DNA from: Geobacteraceae bacterium GWC2_55_20
Lineage (GTDB): Bacteria; Desulfobacterota; Desulfuromonadia; Geobacterales; Pseudopelobacteraceae
Direction: 5' to 3'
Assembly: GCA_001802125.1 (NCBI GenBank)
Contig: MGZK01000004.1
Location: 16,130 to 80,129, forward strand
Length of the DNA stretch: 64,000 nt
Below are positions 7,539 through 16,146 of this stretch, piece by piece. Position 1 is the stretch's first letter; each line of letters begins with the position of its first letter. Both the position numbers and the translations under genes were made by a program. The notes below the pieces were generated by a model that did no database searches, had not been told where the DNA came from, and saw nothing but the letters and a program-made list of their open reading frames with translations.

Positions 7539-10500
7539 GCTTGCCTTTCCACTTCCGTTTCAGCCAGTTCCCCAGGTCGTCCATCAGCGTGTACATGACC
7601 GGCACCACCAGCAGGGTCAGCAGGGTCGAGGTCAACAGGCCCCCTACCACCGCCCGGGCCATGGGGGCGCGCATCTCGGCGCCGGCGCCGATGGCCAGGA
7701 AGAGCGGCAGCATGCCGAAGATCATCGCCAGCGTCGTCATGATGATCGGCCTCAACCGGGTGCGTCCAGCCTCGATCACCGCCTCGCGGCGCGGCTTGCC
7801 GTCCCGGCGCTGCAGCACTTTGGCGTAATCCACCAACAGGATCGCATTCTTGGTTACCAGCCCCATCAGCATGATCAGGCCGATCAGCGACATGATGTTG
7901 ACCGTGTCGCCGGTCAGTTTGAGCATGCCGGCCATGCCGACGATCGAGAGCGGCAGCGAAAGCATGATAGCGAAAGGCTCGAAGAACGATTCGAACTGGG
8001 CCGCCAGGATCAGGAAGACGAACACCACCGCCAGCAGCAGCGATTCGCCCATGTAGCCGAAAGACTCGGCCATGTCCTCCGCTTCTCCGGACAGGTCGAT
8101 CGAGTAGCCGGGCGGCATGTTGATCTTTTTGGCAGCGGCCTCCACATGCTTGACGGCGGTGCCGATCGGCAGGTCGTCCAGATTGGCCGACACCGTGATC
8201 TGGCGGGCCAGGTCGCGGCGGTTGATCTCGGTCGGGCTGGCGGCCACCACCGTGCTGACCAGGCTGGCCAGCGGCACCAGCTTGACGCCGCCGCTGTCGT
8301 CCGCGACCGAGATCTTCAGGTCGGCCACCTGGGCCGGATTCTGGCGCATCCTCTCCGGCAGGCGCACGCGGACATCCACGGCATCGCCATCCTCATCCTC
8401 GTAGGTGCTGATGGCTTCGCCCCCCACCAGACGCCCCAGTGAGCCGACTATGTCGTTGGTGGTCACGCCGGCCGAGAGAGCCTTTTCCCGGTCCACCCGC
8501 AGCCGGTATTCGGGAATGTCATGCTCCAGCGTCACCGCCAGATCGACGATTCCGGGCGTCTTGTACAACTCTTCCTTCAACTTCTGTCCCAGTATTTTCA
8601 ACGTGTTGAGGTCATCGCCCTTCAGGTTGACGTTGAGCGGTTTCTGCGCCCCGCCGATCTGCCCGACCTCCTCGATCGAGAAGGTTATGCCGGCAATGCC
8701 GCGGAATCTCTCACGCACAACCCTCTGCAGCTCAAACTGGTTCCGTTTGCGTTCGTTGCGCTCCCTGAGCTTCAGGTAAAGCAGCCCGTCCCGCACGGTG
8801 CCGTTGTCTCCGGCACCGATCGTGGCGTAGGTATGGTCGATCTCCGGGATGTCTTTCAGGGCTGCCAGGATTGCGTTCAGCCTGTTCTCGGTTTCGGCCA
8901 TGCTGGCGTCCGGGGCTGTCTTGAAGGAGACCTGGAACTCGCCCTTGTCGTAGAGCGCCATGAAGGAGGATTCCAGGGTGCTGAAGAGCACGAGGCCGGC
9001 CACGAAGGATGCCAGCGCCAGTGCCATCACCGACTTGCGGTGGTCCAGAGCCCAGCCGATGGCAAAGCGGTACTTGTCGGCGGTGACATCGAACCATTGG
9101 TTGAAGCGTTCCAGCAGCCTGGCGATACCTTTGCGCTGCCCCTTCAAATGGATCGACGGGTCGTTCCAGCGCGATGAAAGCATCGGATCCAGCGTGAAGG
9201 AGACGAACAGCGAGACCAGCACGGCAAAGGCTACGCTGATGCCGAACTGGTAGAAGAAACGCCCGACGATGCCCTTCATGAAGGCCACCGGGATAAAGAC
9301 CGCGATGATCGACATCGAGGTGGCGAAGACCGCCAGGCCGATCTCGGAGGTGCCGAAGCGCGCGGCCTCCATGTGGTCCTTGCCCATTTCCAGGTGGCGC
9401 ACGATGTTTTCGCGCACTACAATCGCGTCGTCGATCAGCATGCCGATCGCCAGCGAGAGCGCCATCAGAGTCATCACGTTCAGGGTCATGCCCAGGGCGT
9501 ACATGATGATGTAGGCCGAGATGACCGAGATCGGCAGCGTCACGCCGGTGATCACCGTGGAGCGCCAGGAATTGATGAAACAGAACACGATCAGCACGGT
9601 CAGGATGCCGCCGATGATCAGCGTGTCCTTGACGTCGGTCAGCGAGTCGCGGGTCATGATCGTGCCGTCGCGCACCATGGTCAGGGTCACGCCCGGCGGC
9701 AGTTCCTTCTGCACCTTGAGCATGGTCTTTTTGACGTTGTCAACCAGCTCGACCTCGTTGCCGCCCGACTGTTTGTATATATCCAGGCCGATGGCCGGTT
9801 GGCCGTTGACCAGTGCCAGCTTGCGTTTTTCCTCGGTGCTGTCGGAAACCGTGGCCACCTCTCCCAGCGGTATCGCCCTGTCGCCCCGTTTGGCGATGGC
9901 CATGCCGCGATATCCTTCGGCGCGGTCCGGCTTGCCGTCGATCCGCATCGGATACTCGGAAGTTCCCTTGGTCAGACGTCCCAGCGGAGTGTTGGTGTTT
10001 TCGGACCTGATGCCGGCCACGACCTCGTTGACCCCCAGCCCCAGGCTGTCCAGGCGCACCGGGTCCAGCTCCACCCTGATCTCGCGCTTGCGGCCGCCGA
10101 CCATGTCAACCTTGCCGACTCCGGCCACGCTTTCGAAGCGTTTCTTGATTTTCTTGTCCACCAGAATCGTCAGGTCACGGGGGGAGAGGGTGTCGGACTG
10201 TACCGCCAGGGCCGCCACCGGCGCGGCGTTGAAGTCCAGTTTCTGGATGATCGGCTCATCGATCCCCTCCGGCAGGTTGCCCCTGATCGAACTGATCTTG
10301 GCGCGCACCTCCTGGGCGCAGTCGTTGACCCGCTGTTCCAGCTGGAACTGGACCATGACCGTGGAAACCCCTTCGCGGGAGGTGGAGAAGACATGCTTGA
10401 CCCCGGCGATCTGGTTGACCGATTCCTCGATGCGCTTGGATACCTCGCGCTCCACGGTTTCGGGCGAGGCGCCGGAAAAAGTCGTTACGATCGAGATCAG

Positions 10501-10629
10501 CGGAAATTCGACGTTGGGAAACATCTCGACCGAGAGGCGTTTGTAGGAGAACAGTCCAAGCGTAACCAGCGCCAGCATCATCACCGTGGCGAAGATCGGG
10601 CGCTTGATGGATGTATTGGAAAGGATCAT
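7531..10629 (-). CDS. RND-family efflux pump, inner-membrane transporter
   Basis: 1032 residues, the normal length of the AcrB/HAE1 family. It begins MILSNTSIKRPIFATVMMLA (transmembrane helix 1) and shows the large periplasmic loops, the internal repeat and twelve predicted membrane segments. The proton-relay aspartates in helix 4 are present (IGMLIDDAIV, Asp400 and Asp401). Substrates are likely drugs, solvents or other hydrophobic compounds, but the sequence does not fix this. The matching adaptor (12044-13189) and channel (4471-5778) are in the same minus-strand run, unusually separated by unrelated genes. Confidence 0.92.
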   Translation of the reverse strand: MILSNTSIKRPIFATVMMLALVTLGLFSYKRLSVEMFPNVEFPLISIVTTFSGASPETVEREVSKRIEESVNQIAGVKHVFSTSREGVSTVMVQFQLEQRVNDCAQEVRAKISSIRGNLPEGIDEPIIQKLDFNAAPVAALAVQSDTLSPRDLTILVDKKIKKRFESVAGVGKVDMVGGRKREIRVELDPVRLDSLGLGVNEVVAGIRSENTNTPLGRLTKGTSEYPMRIDGKPDRAEGYRGMAIAKRGDRAIPLGEVATVSDSTEEKRKLALVNGQPAIGLDIYKQSGGNEVELVDNVKKTMLKVQKELPPGVTLTMVRDGTIMTRDSLTDVKDTLIIGGILTVLIVFCFINSWRSTVITGVTLPISVISAYIIMYALGMTLNVMTLMALSLAIGMLIDDAIVVRENIVRHLEMGKDHMEAARFGTSEIGLAVFATSMSIIAVFIPVAFMKGIVGRFFYQFGISVAFAVLVSLFVSFTLDPMLSSRWNDPSIHLKGQRKGIARLLERFNQWFDVTADKYRFAIGWALDHRKSVMALALASFVAGLVLFSTLESSFMALYDKGEFQVSFKTAPDASMAETENRLNAILAALKDIPEIDHTYATIGAGDNGTVRDGLLYLKLRERNERKRNQFELQRVVRERFRGIAGITFSIEEVGQIGGAQKPLNVNLKGDDLNTLKILGQKLKEELYKTPGIVDLAVTLEHDIPEYRLRVDREKALSAGVTTNDIVGSLGRLVGGEAISTYEDEDGDAVDVRVRLPERMRQNPAQVADLKISVADDSGGVKLVPLASLVSTVVAASPTEINRRDLARQITVSANLDDLPIGTAVKHVEAAAKKINMPPGYSIDLSGEAEDMAESFGYMGESLLLAVVFVFLILAAQFESFFEPFAIMLSLPLSIVGMAGMLKLTGDTVNIMSLIGLIMLMGLVTKNAILLVDYAKVLQRRDGKPRREAVIEAGRTRLRPIIMTTLAMIFGMLPLFLAIGAGAEMRAPMARAVVGGLLTSTLLTLLVVPVMYTLMDDLGNWLKRKWKGKHA

Positions 10630-10657
10630 GTCGTTTCAGGTTCCTTGTGGCTTATTG

Positions 10658-11098
10658 CTAGCGTTTGATGATCAGCCAGGCGCCGGAGGCCAGCAGCAGG
10701 ATGCCGAGCGCCCGTAGGGGAGAGAAGGGGACCTGGCGCAGTCCGAAGGCGCCGAAGTGATCCAGCATTGCCCCGGTGATCAGCTGGCCGGTGATTACCA
10801 TCGCCATCACCGCGGTGGTGCCGATGCGTGGGACCGATATGATCGTCAGAGTGACAAAGAACGCGCCCAGAAAGCCGCCGGTCAGCTCCCACCAGGAGGC
10901 GCCGGCGATGCCGCGCAGGCTGCCCTTTCCGGCCGCCATCGTGACGATCAGCAATGCCAGCGTGCCTACGGCGAACGAGATCAGGGAACTTTCAAAGGCG
11001 CCGGTCTTCTGTGCCAGGCGGGCGTTGATCGAAGGCTGTACCGCTATCGCCATGCCGCCGCAAACCATCAGCAGCAGCATCGTAAGATTACTCATCAC
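10658..11098 (-). CDS. DMT/YdcZ-type (DUF606) small membrane transporter
   Basis: 146 residues with about five hydrophobic segments. Sequence features are MLLLMVCGGMAIAVQPSINARL at the N-terminus, the SSLISFAVGTLALL helix, GGFLGAFFVT, and RIGTTAVMAMVITGQLI. These are characteristic of the DUF606/YdcZ branch of drug/metabolite transporters, whose substrates are mostly unknown. It overlaps the end of tag by 11 bases. Either the ATG at 11098 or the next codon, also ATG, could be used. Confidence 0.8.
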   Translation of the reverse strand: MMSNLTMLLLMVCGGMAIAVQPSINARLAQKTGAFESSLISFAVGTLALLIVTMAAGKGSLRGIAGASWWELTGGFLGAFFVTLTIISVPRIGTTAVMAMVITGQLITGAMLDHFGAFGLRQVPFSPLRALGILLLASGAWLIIKR

Positions 11099-11660
11099 TT
11101 CCTCCCAGTTCTTTCCAGCGGAAACAATCTACGGTGTGGTCGTTGACCATGCCGACCGCCTGCATCAGGGCGTAGCAGATGGTTGAACCGACGAAGCGGA
11201 ATCCGCGCCGCTTCAGATCCTTGCTGAGCGCATCCGACAGCGGGGTGCTGGCCGGTATGTTGCCGTGCGTTTTCCAGGAGTTCTGAATCGGGCTGCCGTC
11301 CACGAACCGCCACAGGTAACTGTCGAAGCTGCCGAACTCGTTCTGTACATCCAAGAAAGCGCGGGCATTACTGACTGCCGAGGCGATTTTCAGGCGGTTG
11401 CGGATGATGCCGCTGTCTTTGAGCAGTTCGGCCTGTTTCACCTCGTCAAAACCGGCCACAACAGCCGGATCGAATCGCTCGAAGGCGCGCCGGTAACCTT
11501 CGCGCCTCTTGAGAATGGTGATCCAGGAGAGGCCGGCCTGGGCCCCCTCCAGGATCAGGAACTCGAACAGCAGCCGGTCGTCGTGAAGCGGTGTGCCCCA
11601 CTCCAGGTCATGGTAGGCGACATACAGCGGGTCGCTGCCGCACCATCCGCAGCGGATCAT
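11088..11660 (-). CDS. tag: DNA-3-methyladenine glycosylase I
   Basis: 190 residues. It opens MIRCGWCGSDPLYVAYHDLEW and contains ILEGAQAGLSWITIL, with the conserved Glu and Trp of the base-binding pocket. The zinc-snap residues are all present: Cys4 and His17 near the N-terminus, His175 and Cys179 in NDHTVDCF, as in E. coli Tag. The enzyme removes 3-methyladenine from alkylated DNA in base-excision repair. It overlaps both neighbours by a few bases (ATGA-type overlap upstream), so it belongs to the efflux transcription unit, an unusual location. Confidence 0.95.
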   Translation of the reverse strand: MIRCGWCGSDPLYVAYHDLEWGTPLHDDRLLFEFLILEGAQAGLSWITILKRREGYRRAFERFDPAVVAGFDEVKQAELLKDSGIIRNRLKIASAVSNARAFLDVQNEFGSFDSYLWRFVDGSPIQNSWKTHGNIPASTPLSDALSKDLKRRGFRFVGSTICYALMQAVGMVNDHTVDCFRWKELGGSDE

Positions 11661-12007
11661 GCTAGTCGCTCCCGGATCAGCGCTTTGAGATCGGCGATAT
11701 CGTGGCAGGCATTCAGCTGGTCGGAGTTGATCCAGGGAACCAGAGTGCCGTTTTCCTTTATAAATATTGCCGGCAGGGACGCATCAGTGATGCCGTACCC
11801 GGTCGCGAGTTCGTCGCGGTGCAGGAACTCGAACCCGGCATCCAGCGAATCCAGGAACTCCTTCCACTCGGCCCGCATGCTGAAATTCCCGTAGGTGATC
11901 GCGCACAGGTTACATTCGTAGTTCTCCGGCGAGAAGATCTTGTGGGCGATGTCGGTCAGGGTGTTGAAGACGCCGCTATCGGCGTTGTACACGAAAACGA
12001 TGGTCAT
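11657..12007 (-). CDS. Conserved hypothetical protein, 116 residues
   Basis: I do not recognise a named family. The protein starts MTIVFVYNADSGVFN, lacks signal peptide or membrane segments, and contains a Cys pair-like NLCAITYGNF, an acidic middle (EWKEFLDSLDAGFEFL) and a LPAIFIKENG strand. The predicted order of strands and helices is loosely thioredoxin-like, but no CxxC is present, so this is only a guess. It is coupled to tag by a 4-base overlap and starts 36 bases after the adaptor gene. Confidence 0.7.
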   Translation of the reverse strand: MTIVFVYNADSGVFNTLTDIAHKIFSPENYECNLCAITYGNFSMRAEWKEFLDSLDAGFEFLHRDELATGYGITDASLPAIFIKENGTLVPWINSDQLNACHDIADLKALIRERLA

Positions 12008-12043
12008 TGGCTTTTCCTCCCGCTATTCGTTTGCTGATGGAAA

Positions 12044-13189
12044 TTAATTCGTTTTTCCGTTGGCGGTCACGCTGTCGCCGTCCTTAAGGTTGAATCCGCC
12101 ACGGGTCACGTACCGTTCGCCGGATCTGATGCCGGATCTGACCTCAATCAGATCGCCGTTGGCTACACCGGTTGCTATCTCTCGTTTTCGTGCCGTACTG
12201 TTTTCAACCACATACATCACCCCTTTTCCGGCGGACAGGTCGAGCGCGGCAACGGCGCTGCGTGGTACCTGCAGCACGTCGGCACGTCTGCCGGTGATGA
12301 TCCGCCCCTTGGCGAACAACCCTCCCTTCAGGGTTTCCGGGACATTGCTCACTTCCGCGATCACCTTCAGTGACCGGTCCGCCGCTGAAAGCTCTGGATT
12401 TATGAACATGATCTTGCCGGTGAAGTTGACTCCTGCTTGGGAATCTACCGTGAATTCTAGCGGTTGGCCCACCTTTATCCGGCCGGAATCCGTGGAGGAT
12501 ACACTGACGGTCAGATTCAGGATCCGGTTGTCGACAATTCTGAAAATCGGCTTGCCCGCGGCTGCATCACTGGCCAGATCACCCACGTTGACGTTCCGCA
12601 GCGCGACTACTCCGTCAATCGGCGCCGTGACCGATCCCTTGGCCCGCCGTGCGATAGCCTGACGTGTCTCTTCTTCGGCCACGCGGATCTGGGCCATGGC
12701 TGAGTCTATTTTTGACTTTGCGGCTTCCCTCTCGGTGCTGGCGTCATCCAGGGCCTGTTGTGTCGCCAGGCCGGATTCTTTCAGTTTGACCAGTCGGGCA
12801 AACTCGCGCTCGGCACGGTTGGCCGCTACACGGGCCTGGGCCAATCCGGCCCTGGCCGCCGCGATGGCGGCCTCGCCCCGTTTGACCTGGGCCTCGGTTT
12901 CGGATACATCGATTCTGGCCAGCGGCTGGCCCTTTTTCACCCGTACCCACTCATTGACAAAGACCTGTTTGACAAGACCGGGTATCTGTGTCTTCACATC
13001 CACCGAGAACTTGGGTTCCAGATTTCCGGTTACCTCAATATATTCGATCATTTCGGCCGGTTTTGCAGTGGAGCTTTCAACCGCGACCGGAGGTTTGGAC
13101 AGCTGCTCCTTGCCTGCTCCGTTTTTGCCGCAGGCACTGATGGTCATGGCAAAAAAAGTTATGGTAACTAAACCAACAGCTCTGTTCAT
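12044..13189 (-). CDS. RND efflux periplasmic adaptor (membrane fusion) lipoprotein
   Basis: 381 residues. The ATG at 13189 is chosen because AAGGAG lies just upstream and the next residues form a lipoprotein signal ending at a lipobox (TISAC, acylated Cys). Downstream come the barrel-sandwich half-motif (TGNLEPKFSVDVKTQIPGLV), a coiled-coil hairpin rich in Ala and Arg (about residues 90-165), the second lipoyl half (GSVTAPIDGVVALRNVNVG), then beta-barrel and membrane-proximal domains. It should bridge the RND pump (7531-10629) and the TolC-type channel. It is the first gene of the minus-strand run. Confidence 0.92.
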   Translation of the reverse strand: MNRAVGLVTITFFAMTISACGKNGAGKEQLSKPPVAVESSTAKPAEMIEYIEVTGNLEPKFSVDVKTQIPGLVKQVFVNEWVRVKKGQPLARIDVSETEAQVKRGEAAIAAARAGLAQARVAANRAEREFARLVKLKESGLATQQALDDASTEREAAKSKIDSAMAQIRVAEEETRQAIARRAKGSVTAPIDGVVALRNVNVGDLASDAAAGKPIFRIVDNRILNLTVSVSSTDSGRIKVGQPLEFTVDSQAGVNFTGKIMFINPELSAADRSLKVIAEVSNVPETLKGGLFAKGRIITGRRADVLQVPRSAVAALDLSAGKGVMYVVENSTARKREIATGVANGDLIEVRSGIRSGERYVTRGGFNLKDGDSVTANGKTN

Positions 13190-13609
13190 TGATAACTCCT
13201 TTGTAACATGGGTCATGCCCATTCCCTGCTACCACATCCAGTGGCCGGACCGGTCGCTTCATATCCGATATTACTATGGATATAATATTTCCATGTTCAT
13301 ATCGTTTTCATCTCTGATCCGTCAAGTCGAATATAACTTTACTAATCTGCTGAATCCGGAATAGCTGTATTCTGCAGCTGAAGCTCACGGCTAAATTGTT
13401 AAGAGGACTGAAAACCGCGAACTCATGGTTTATGGAACGGTTGCTACCTTATTTGGGGTATTGCATGTTGTGAATGGGGTGTAATGTATACACTTCACCA
13501 ATAGTATTTGCGAGGTTCAATAATGATAACAGTATGTTATCGCATCTGGCCGAGTTGGCACGCTGACTGCTAACACACGGACAAACATATCCCTTTGGAG
13601 GTTGTACAA
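13190..13609. other. Intergenic region between efflux adaptor and small secreted protein gene
   Basis: A 420-base divergent spacer with no coding frame I would support. It contains a candidate minus-strand promoter (CGTCAA at 13320-13325 read as TTGACG, and TTCATA at 13296-13301 read as TATGAA, 18-base spacer). Two palindromes lie between that promoter and the adaptor gene: ATATCC-N11-GGATAT (13261-13283) and GACCGGTC near 13250, either of which could be a repressor site. On the plus side the sigma-54 site at 13556-13571 drives the next gene. The remainder is AT-rich without visible features. Confidence 0.5.
13556..13571 (+). promoter_or_regulatory. Sigma-54 promoter
   Basis: TGGCACG-CTGA-CTGCT matches the -24/-12 consensus TGGCACG-N4-TTGCW at all but one of the key bases, with the obligatory GG-N10-GC spacing. 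The expected start lies about a dozen bases downstream, followed by GGAGG (13597-13601) and the ATG at 13610. Confidence 0.7.
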
Positions 13610-13849
13610 ATGAAAAAAGTTATGTCCACAATCGTTGCCGCCCTCGTAGCTGTTTCTTTTGCCGCTGTTGCATTCGCTGCTCCTGCTGAGAAGGCTGCCG
13701 CTCCTGCCGCTCCTGCCGCTGCCGCTGCACCTGCTGCCGAAGCAAAGCCGGAAGCAAAGCCTGTTAAGAAAGCAAAGAAAGCAAAGAAAGCAAAGAAAGC
13801 TGCTGTGAAGAAAGAAGAAGCTGCTCCTGCTGCTGCTCCTGCCAAGTAA
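13610..13849 (+). CDS. Small secreted Ala/Lys-rich protein
   Basis: 79 residues starting MKKVMSTIVAALVAVSFAA with a clear signal peptide, probable cleavage after AFA (residue 23). The mature part is only about 56 residues, made almost entirely of Ala, Pro, Lys and Glu. It includes a strongly basic KKAKKAKKAKKA core encoded by four 9-base repeats (13766-13801). The ATG at 13610 is set by GGAGG eight bases upstream. The gene stands alone, with a sigma-54 promoter in front and a strong terminator behind. The composition recalls histone H1-like or polyanion-binding tails, but here it is exported, so binding to cell-surface polymers is a possible role. No family recognised. Confidence 0.85.
   Translation: MKKVMSTIVAALVAVSFAAVAFAAPAEKAAAPAAPAAAAAPAAEAKPEAKPVKKAKKAKKAKKAAVKKEEAAPAAAPAK
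13766..13801 (+). repeat. Four tandem 9-bp repeats in the small secreted protein gene
   Basis: Three copies of AAGAAAGCA and one AAGAAAGCT encode successive Lys-Lys-Ala triplets. The repeat keeps frame when copies are gained or lost, so the length of the basic core may vary between strains. Confidence 0.85.
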
Positions 13850-13872
13850 TTCGCTTTTTGCATACAGTACAG

Positions 13873-13904
13873 AAAAGCCGCATCGAAAGATGCGGCTTTT
13901 TTTT
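13873..13904 (+). terminator. Rho-independent terminator
   Basis: Stem GCCGCATC (13877-13884), GAAA tetraloop, GATGCGGC (13889-13896), followed by eight Ts. It ends the small secreted protein transcript before hslO. Confidence 0.9.
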
Positions 13905-13969
13905 GTGCCGGATATTGTATATAAATGCAAGTTGTCAACGCTGAATAATTTTAGGGGAGTATTTGAAAT

Positions 13970-14860
13970 ATGTCAGATCGTATGGTTCGTGCGTTATGTC
14001 TGTCGGGTGGTATCCGGGTTCTGGCTTGCGATGCCACTGTTTTGGCACGTGAGATATGTCTGCTTCAGGAAACCTCCGCCACGGCAAGTATTGCAATGGG
14101 ACGCGGGCTTGCCGGTGGAGCGCTGCTTGGGGCATTGCTGAAGAGCGGTCAACGGATTGCTCTCAAGTTTGAAGGCAACGGTCCGCTAATTAAACTGCTG
14201 ATCGAAGCTGACAGCGATGGAGCTGTCTGCGGCTGCGCCGGGAACCCGGCTGCCGAGGTTGAGCCACAGAACGGCAGATGGAATGTGGCCGGATTGATCG
14301 GCAAGGCCGGTTTCCTGACCGTATCGAAAGATATCGGAGTCGGCGGGCAACCGTATCAGGGGCTGGTGCAACTGGTCAGCAGCGAGATCGGTGACGATCT
14401 GGCATACTATCTGACCGAATCCGAGCAGACCCCCTCCGCCGTAGGCTTGGGGGCGGCGCTGGACGATAACGGCCGGATCGAGGTTTGCGGCGGCTTTCTG
14501 GTCCAGGCGTTGCCGAAAGCCGACCAGTCCGAGCTGGAAAAGATCATGGAGCGAATCTCATCGGCGCCGCCGCTGTCATCCATGTTGAGCGAGGGTGGCC
14601 CGGAGGGGATTATTCGTGAACTCTTTGGTGACATACCTTATACCGTTCTCGAAACCCACGATATTTTCTTTCGTTGCGGCTGTTCACTTGATAAGGTTGA
14701 ACGAGCCCTGATTACCATGGGTACGAAGGAGCTGACAGATATGCAGGCGGATGATGAGGGTGCAGTGGTTACCTGCGAGTTCTGCCGCAAGACATATCGT
14801 TTTGACAGGGAATGCCTGGGTCAGCTTATAAATCGCGCAGCAGACAAACCGGACAGATAA
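13970..14860 (+). CDS. hslO: Redox-regulated chaperone Hsp33
   Basis: 296 residues. The N-terminal substrate domain has TASIAMGRGLAGGALLG and ISSAPPLSSML. The C-terminal zinc redox switch is complete: Cys236-Gly-Cys238 and Cys269-Glu-Phe-Cys272. In the family, oxidation of these cysteines releases zinc and turns on holdase activity under oxidative stress. Its stop is two bases from the truA start, so the two genes are probably cotranscribed. The ATG at 13970 follows GGGGAG at a reasonable distance. Confidence 0.97.
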   Translation: MSDRMVRALCLSGGIRVLACDATVLAREICLLQETSATASIAMGRGLAGGALLGALLKSGQRIALKFEGNGPLIKLLIEADSDGAVCGCAGNPAAEVEPQNGRWNVAGLIGKAGFLTVSKDIGVGGQPYQGLVQLVSSEIGDDLAYYLTESEQTPSAVGLGAALDDNGRIEVCGGFLVQALPKADQSELEKIMERISSAPPLSSMLSEGGPEGIIRELFGDIPYTVLETHDIFFRCGCSLDKVERALITMGTKELTDMQADDEGAVVTCEFCRKTYRFDRECLGQLINRAADKPDR

Positions 14861-14862
14861 GC

Positions 14863-15648
14863 GTGCCTACCATACTGTTGACAATTGCATACGACGGCAC
14901 CAACTATTCCGGCTGGCAGGTTCAGCCGAACGGGATAACAATCCAGCAGGTCATGGAAGACGCTCTCGAAAATCTGCTGGGTGAGCGGGTTCAGCTCTGT
15001 TCCTCTGGCCGCACCGATGCCGGTGTGCATGCCAGGGCCATGCCGGCCGCTTTTTATACCGGCAGGGAACTGCCGTTGCGTGCATTTATTGAAGGCACCA
15101 ACCGTTATCTTCCCGATGACATTGCCGTACAGGATGCCCGCCTGGTGCCGGATGGATTCAAGCCGATCAGCTCAGCTGTCTCCAAGCATTATCGCTATAC
15201 AATCTTCAACTCCGCAGTCCGTTCTCCATTGGACCGGCTGTACAGCTGGCAAGTCAGAGATGCGCTTGACCTGCCGGCGATGCTGGCTGCAGCCCGCTAT
15301 TTTGCCGGTACGCATGATTTCGCCGCGTTCCGTGCTTCGAACTGTGTGGCCAAGACCACAACGCGCCGGATAGACTCGATTGAAATCAATCAAGCTGGAA
15401 ACTTTATTGCCATCAATGTGGTCGGGGAAGGTTTTCTGAAGTATATGGTGCGGGTGATGTCAGGAACGCTGGTGGATGTCGGCAGAGGGCGTTTCAAACC
15501 GGAGCATGTTGAACGGTTGTTGCTTGAAGGTGACCGCAAAAAAGCCGGCGTCACCGCGCCGGCTTGTGGTCTCTGTCTGATAAAGGTGCATTACCCTGAA
15601 AATATCGCCGAGCGCGCCCCGCTTATTTCTCCGCCAAGAGCCGTTTGA
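14863..15648 (+). CDS. truA: tRNA pseudouridine(38-40) synthase
   Basis: 261 residues from the GTG at 14863, which starts directly at the family N-terminus (PTILLTIAYDGTNYSGWQ). The catalytic aspartate is Asp52 in SGRTDAGVHA. Further conserved parts are SKHYRYTIFN, GTHDFAAFRAS and FLKYMVRVMSGTLV. The enzyme converts U38-U40 of the tRNA anticodon arm to pseudouridine. The end of the gene overlaps the end of the convergent tlpA gene by 26 bases. Confidence 0.97.
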   Translation: MPTILLTIAYDGTNYSGWQVQPNGITIQQVMEDALENLLGERVQLCSSGRTDAGVHARAMPAAFYTGRELPLRAFIEGTNRYLPDDIAVQDARLVPDGFKPISSAVSKHYRYTIFNSAVRSPLDRLYSWQVRDALDLPAMLAAARYFAGTHDFAAFRASNCVAKTTTRRIDSIEINQAGNFIAINVVGEGFLKYMVRVMSGTLVDVGRGRFKPEHVERLLLEGDRKKAGVTAPACGLCLIKVHYPENIAERAPLISPPRAV

Positions 15649-16141
15649 CCAGCTTTTCCATCGCATGGCCCATATCGTCCGAAAAGCCCCGATAGACTTC
15701 GGCAACGTTGCCTTTCTTGTCTATCACGAACATCACCGGCACGGAACGTACGCCGAAGTCCACGGTAGCGTTGTCACCGGCCAATGCCAGGGGGTAATTG
15801 ATACGGAACTCATTGGCAAAACCCTTGACGGCCCGCTCACCATCCTCATCCGCGCTCAATCCCAGGATCTGAAGCCCCTGTTTGCCATATTTGCGGTTCA
15901 TCTCCACCAGGTGCGGTATCGATTGCCGGCAGGGCTGGCACCAGGTCGCGAAGAAATCCACAACCAGAACATGACCGCGGTAATTGTCAAGAGATACCGG
16001 TTGACCTGAAGTGGTGACCACCTTGAAGTTGGGAGCTGGCTGGCCCGGCCTGGGGGCTGCTTCAAGCATGGGCGGCATGAACATCGATGCAGCCGCCAGG
16101 CAAGCCAGCAATAAAAGAATGACAGGTTTTGTGAAGTTCAT
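15623..16141 (-). CDS. TlpA/ResA-type periplasmic thiol-disulfide oxidoreductase
   Basis: 172 residues with a signal peptide or anchor (KPVILLLLACLAAASMF) and a thioredoxin-fold domain of the AhpC/TSA-Redoxin type (GQPAPNFKVVTTSG, VVDFFATWCQPC). The active-site cysteines are Cys68 and Cys71, and the cis-Pro region reads GVRSVPVMFVID. Family members reduce periplasmic disulfides, often for cytochrome c maturation, which suits a cytochrome-rich organism and the nearby ccsA gene. It is five bases downstream of trxA on the same strand, so the cytoplasmic and periplasmic members form a pair. Confidence 0.9.
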   Translation of the reverse strand: MNFTKPVILLLLACLAAASMFMPPMLEAAPRPGQPAPNFKVVTTSGQPVSLDNYRGHVLVVDFFATWCQPCRQSIPHLVEMNRKYGKQGLQILGLSADEDGERAVKGFANEFRINYPLALAGDNATVDFGVRSVPVMFVIDKKGNVAEVYRGFSDDMGHAMEKLVKRLLAEK

Positions 16142-16146
16142 TGCCC

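Noticed and set aside
4459-10668. Long open frames on the plus strand opposite tolC, pabB-pabC and the RND gene (for example 4459-5481, 6255-7598, 9373-10668)
   Set aside because: They lie antisense to well-conserved genes, have Arg/His/Gln-rich compositions typical of shadow frames, and show no recognisable motif or ribosome site.
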